NCBI GenBank assembly: GCA_038501625.1
Contig: JAZAYU010000201.1
Location: 310,001-374,000 of the forward strand
Reading direction: 5' to 3'
DNA length: 64,000 bases
Source: Corbicula japonica
Lineage: Eukaryota > Mollusca > Bivalvia > Venerida > Cyrenidae
The notes below the pieces were generated by a model, which saw only the letters and a list, made by a program, of their open reading frames with translations, ran no database searches and was not told where the DNA came from. A program made the position numbers and the translations under genes. Positions 60,821 through 64,000 of this stretch are shown piece by piece (within the stretch, counting starts at the first letter, position 1; each line of letters opens with the position of its first letter).

Positions 60821-61114
60821 CAGTGGCAAGTATGCAGGGGTGCGAAGTTGTTCATTGGCAATACACAGGTTAGAATTGAGAGCAAGTAATATGAATTAAG
60901 TCCAAGTTTTGTCACTCAAGACCATCCCATATGCCGCTTGTTTGTCTCCAAATGGAACAATTTTGCACCCAACTTTTTGTCCTTTTTTTTCTGGAAAACA
61001 TTAATATTGATTCGAATCCACAAACTTCGAACCTCGAACCACCCGGGACAAGAAAATCGGGGAAATTATGGGGGTTCGTCCGAACCCCCTCGAAACCCCA
61101 TGGATCCGCCACTG
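60821..61114. mobile_element. Possible hAT-like remnant, right copy
   Basis: Mirror of 12315-12608 with private substitutions, for example catggatccgcc here where the left arm gives ggcggatccagg in reverse. Confidence 0.4.
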
Positions 61115-61449
61115 ATTTTGATAGGTATTGATATGATTTGAATGCCAATAGAATTGTAAGGAATTTTTCGGTCAAGTTATTTTTCTTACTCTTCTCAAAT
61201 TTCTTAACTTAGGTAAAATAAAGATACATTAAAATATTTATATGGACAAAGTATTATTGATCTGCATTTTGCCGTTACAGCGATTTTTAGTAATGTTTAT
61301 CCATGACAGTGCAACGACAAACGAAGTAATACCTAAAATATGTTTTAAAACCCAGTGTGGCTGATATATACCAGGGTATATTTACAAATTTCCAACATCA
61401 TAAACACATGTAAGATTTAATCATGCATATTTTTGTAAAGCTTACTGTT

Positions 61450-61500
61450 TATGTGAGTGTGTGTGTGTGTGTTGGAGTGGGGGGGGGGAGGGGAGAGGGC
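61450..61500. repeat. GT microsatellite plus G run, right copy
   Basis: gtgagtgtgtgtgtgtgtgt then tggagtggggggggg, interrupted by an A. Composition and length differ from the mirror at 11936-11975. Confidence 0.8.
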
Positions 61501-62604
61501 GGTTACAGATATTTTGATTTCTTAAGATGTCTTTGACATGAAAATTTTAATTTTAATGAAAAAAAATGGCCAGAAATTATCAATTTTACGAGGGCCATGC
61601 AGGTGCAAGTTATTGTTAAAATCTTTTTTTTAAAAATCAGATTGTAGTTTCAGTTTAAAGGCTTTGGAAATAGCATTGGTTTACTTACAGTTTTTGGTAC
61701 GTTATGTACAGAATAATTTGTGATATGTTGGTAAAGTAATAATCATTACAGTGCATGAAATTTATTAGTCTGTTAAACAGCATTTAAATGTTATCATAAT
61801 GTGTGAATCATAAATTTCCAGTAAAAACTTAGATACACAAACAGTAATCGTTGGAATAATTTTTGCCAGTTCATAGACTAGAAATGCAAATTAATGTCTA
61901 TGCGTTTCAACAGCCCGCGCCATCTAGCCTCTTTAAACACATCGGTAATTTTGACTGACGGTCAATGGTATGCTCGGGATTATGCACGAGGAAAGCAAGA
62001 CGAGTAACTGTAAAACTTTTACTATTTTATTCGCACAAGTTTTGAAATTGAGGTCCAACTACTAAATCTGTAATAATATATGAAACCGGCATTCTGTTTC
62101 TCACATGAAAACCTAGTCTGGCGTTTGTGCATCTATGCGGTTTAACAAACATATATTGGCCTCATAAAAACATGCCTAGTGCACGAGCTAGATGTACTGT
62201 TATAAGTACAGTCGCACGTGGAAAGCGTGAAGGCTTATAATTATACGGTATAAATTGAATAGGCTGTACTTTTCCCTGTTTGCACACGTTTACCATTATA
62301 GAAATAAAGATTCATCCAGAATGATAAGCAGTCAGTATGTAATCTAAACTGATAAAACAGATTTGGATCGCAGAGCTACAAAGCAGTCCGAGAGTCTATC
62401 TGCTGTAAACCCTAACTCTTCACAGCGGAGATTGGAAGCTGACGTTTTACTGGAAAATGGTGCGTTCGTTTTGGAACTAAAAGATAACTGTTTTTATGAC
62501 ATTCATTTGTTTTAAACACGCGGTTGGCTTATTGGAAATGGACGCTGAAAACTGTTAACTTCTTCGTTAAGTTATATCTCTTTTAAAAACCTTAAGAAGA
62601 AATT

Positions 62605-62811
62605 AACTTTGAAAAAAATCACAATGTTAAAAAAGCACAGTCCGAGTAGAATCTCTTCTATCCGGGATACTAGAAATTATAGAACATAAAATCATTTCGA
62701 CTCAAATCATTTTGTGCCAGAATAATTGATGTGTGGAACAATTTACTTGTTAGAATAATAGTATTAAAGATGTTCTTCAGTTTAAACGCTTGTTGGAGAA
62801 GACCATTGGCA
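62605..62811 (+). mobile_element. Possible LINE C-terminal remnant, right copy
   Basis: Mirror of 10626-10832, differing by a 3-nt deletion and a few substitutions. Same motif and same uncertainty. Confidence 0.35.
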
Positions 62812-63194
62812 TAGTAGCCACCAGATTTGATGCCAGTTAACCAACCAGCTACATGAATATTGAATACAGTGAAATGTAATCATTAACCCACCATCTACTA
62901 CAAGTATAGACTATTCATTTAATCCTGGAAATGATGTTACTCTGTAGGACAACAATCAGAGATGGAGATAGCAAGTCATCGTGGACCAGAAAACATACTG
63001 GTAATTATCTCTTTAAATTGTTCAGTAAGTTAAAATCTAAATGTCTCACATAGCTTGTAGAGAAATATCATAGAAGAGCAGCATCCCTACCGTGGCCTGT
63101 CTTTGATATCTGGATCAATAGTCTGTTGCTCTAAATTTTAACCCTTTCATAAACGAGTACTAGCACTCACAATCATGTCACCATTTGAAACATA

Positions 63195-64000
63195 CAGTAC
63201 AGGTCGGGTGTCATTTACATTTTTCACCCATCACCGCGTTTCAGGGTAAACGCGACATCCAATTTTTTTCGGGTGATCACGGGTGATCGTCGATCTTGCC
63301 ACCGCGATCACTTGACAAGAAAATCCCGGTGATTTGCCGCGATTTATCAGCGCGAATCGCGGTGAAGATTTACCTGCGATTTAAAGACATTCTTCCGAAT
63401 TTATTTATTTACAAATGTAAAAAGAAATATGTTGTTCGTATTTTCGTATCAAAGAAAAGACTTAAACTTGATCAATGCACAAATATATTGTCCATTATTT
63501 GAAACACTGGAGTTTTCACACCTTCCGTGTTGACATAAACACCTTTGTGCATGCCCCGTAAATTGCTGCCAATTATGCTTCTAAGTGGTATGTTGTCACG
63601 GTCATTGCAAAATAACTAGCTTGCAAACATTACAAAAAAATCTTTTAGAATGAGTAAACTCATTTAAAAAGTGAACAACGGTTATTAAATTGTTAATTAT
63701 TTTACGGCAAATTATAAGAATTCATCGACAAGTAGAGTATTTATGCCTCAGATCGGAATTCAATGTCATTTAAAATACGAGTATAAATGCGGTTGAAACA
63801 CACAGTAAACTGGAAATAATAGATCATTATCGAGAGAGAAAAGTGAATAAAAATTGTGTCGTTCTTACCTTATCGTTTCCTTACTTGTTATTTTGATGAA
63901 AGATAAATGTATAATATTCTTTTTAATAATTACTCCGAACATGCTGAGAAAATAAAAAACGGTGAAATATAACAGCCAAGTACATTAGCTACATGTATAA
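63195..64000. other. Right flank, outside the palindrome
   Basis: About 63215-63370 is GC-richer with repeated atcaccgcg, gggtgatcacgggtgatcg and cgcgaatcgcggtgaa blocks, probably a dispersed repeat. The remainder is AT-rich. The frame 63296-63502 overlaps the repeat and is not supported as a gene. Confidence 0.5.

Larger units (their letters stand above)
36981..63194 (-). repeat. Right arm of the 26-kb inverted duplication
   Basis: Reverse-complement copy of 10239-36231. The inner limit, atctacaaaataatctttgg at 36981, matches the last bases before the N run. The outer limit is 63194, after which the sequence turns into an unrelated GC-richer repeat. This arm keeps the full-length LINE 3' reading frame (38513-39361) that is truncated on the left. 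It lacks the 3' half of a MITE present at 17754-18014. It also carries private substitutions, including a nonsense change in the LINE at 39437-39439. Confidence 0.97.

Noticed and set aside
10239..63194. Simple foldback sequencing artefact (one molecule read twice)
   Set aside because: Private deletions, substitutions and microsatellite differences show two distinct source sequences, and an N gap separates them.

Overview
This is eukaryotic, AT-rich, repeat-dense DNA. The apparent coding pieces are short exons bounded by consensus GT/AG splice sites, and the repeats are animal-type: a LINE reverse transcriptase with a pentanucleotide tail, mariner remnants, and many short inverted-repeat (MITE-like) elements. 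The repeat landscape resembles that of marine bivalve molluscs. That assignment is an inference from repeat style; no species is claimed.

The dominating structure is a large inverted duplication. Positions 10239-36231 (left arm) reappear in reverse complement at 36981-63194 (right arm). A run of exactly 500 N (36232-36731) and 249 bp of single-copy sequence (36732-36980) lie between them. Mirrored positions add up to 73698 for about 8 kb (25.3-33.8 kb against 39.9-48.4 kb), to 73211 nearer the centre, and to about 73430 in the outer third. The jumps come from two arm-specific deletions: about 487 bp missing from the left arm and about 261 bp missing from the right. Outside the arms, 1-10238 and 63195-64000 do not match each other. 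The 500-N gap points to a scaffold join, so this may be two allelic contigs placed head to head rather than a true palindrome. The sequence alone cannot decide.

Each arm carries one copy of an intron-containing gene: right arm plus strand, 41422 to about 55173; left arm minus strand, about 18523 to 32276. The two copies are divergent, with 5' ends towards the centre. I reconstructed 12 exons plus a tentative terminal 13th. Exons 5-8 form an intact frame with a ParB/sulfiredoxin-like signature (GGHHTLLAL). Exon 9 is coiled-coil-like, exon 10 acidic, and exons 11-12 resemble a Tudor domain. Three defects are shared by both copies: a phase mismatch between exons 4 and 5, an in-frame TGA in exon 9, and a frame break in exon 11. 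The locus therefore looks like a decaying gene whose damage predates the divergence of the two copies, unless the exon model is wrong at those points.

The rest is mobile-element debris. It includes a 5'-truncated LINE next to the centre (33.0-34.9 kb and 38.3-40.65 kb), a second LINE 3' fragment, a possible third LINE tail and a mariner transposase remnant. There is also a 988-bp inverted-terminal-repeat element with a second copy at the window edge, piggyBac-like TTAA-flanked palindromic MITEs (one nested in another MITE), foldback hairpins, tandem repeats, a 26-bp x 8 minisatellite in an intron, and an array of GAACGTTC palindromes. I found no convincing tRNA, rRNA, CRISPR array or bacterial-type operon, and no gene in the left flank.
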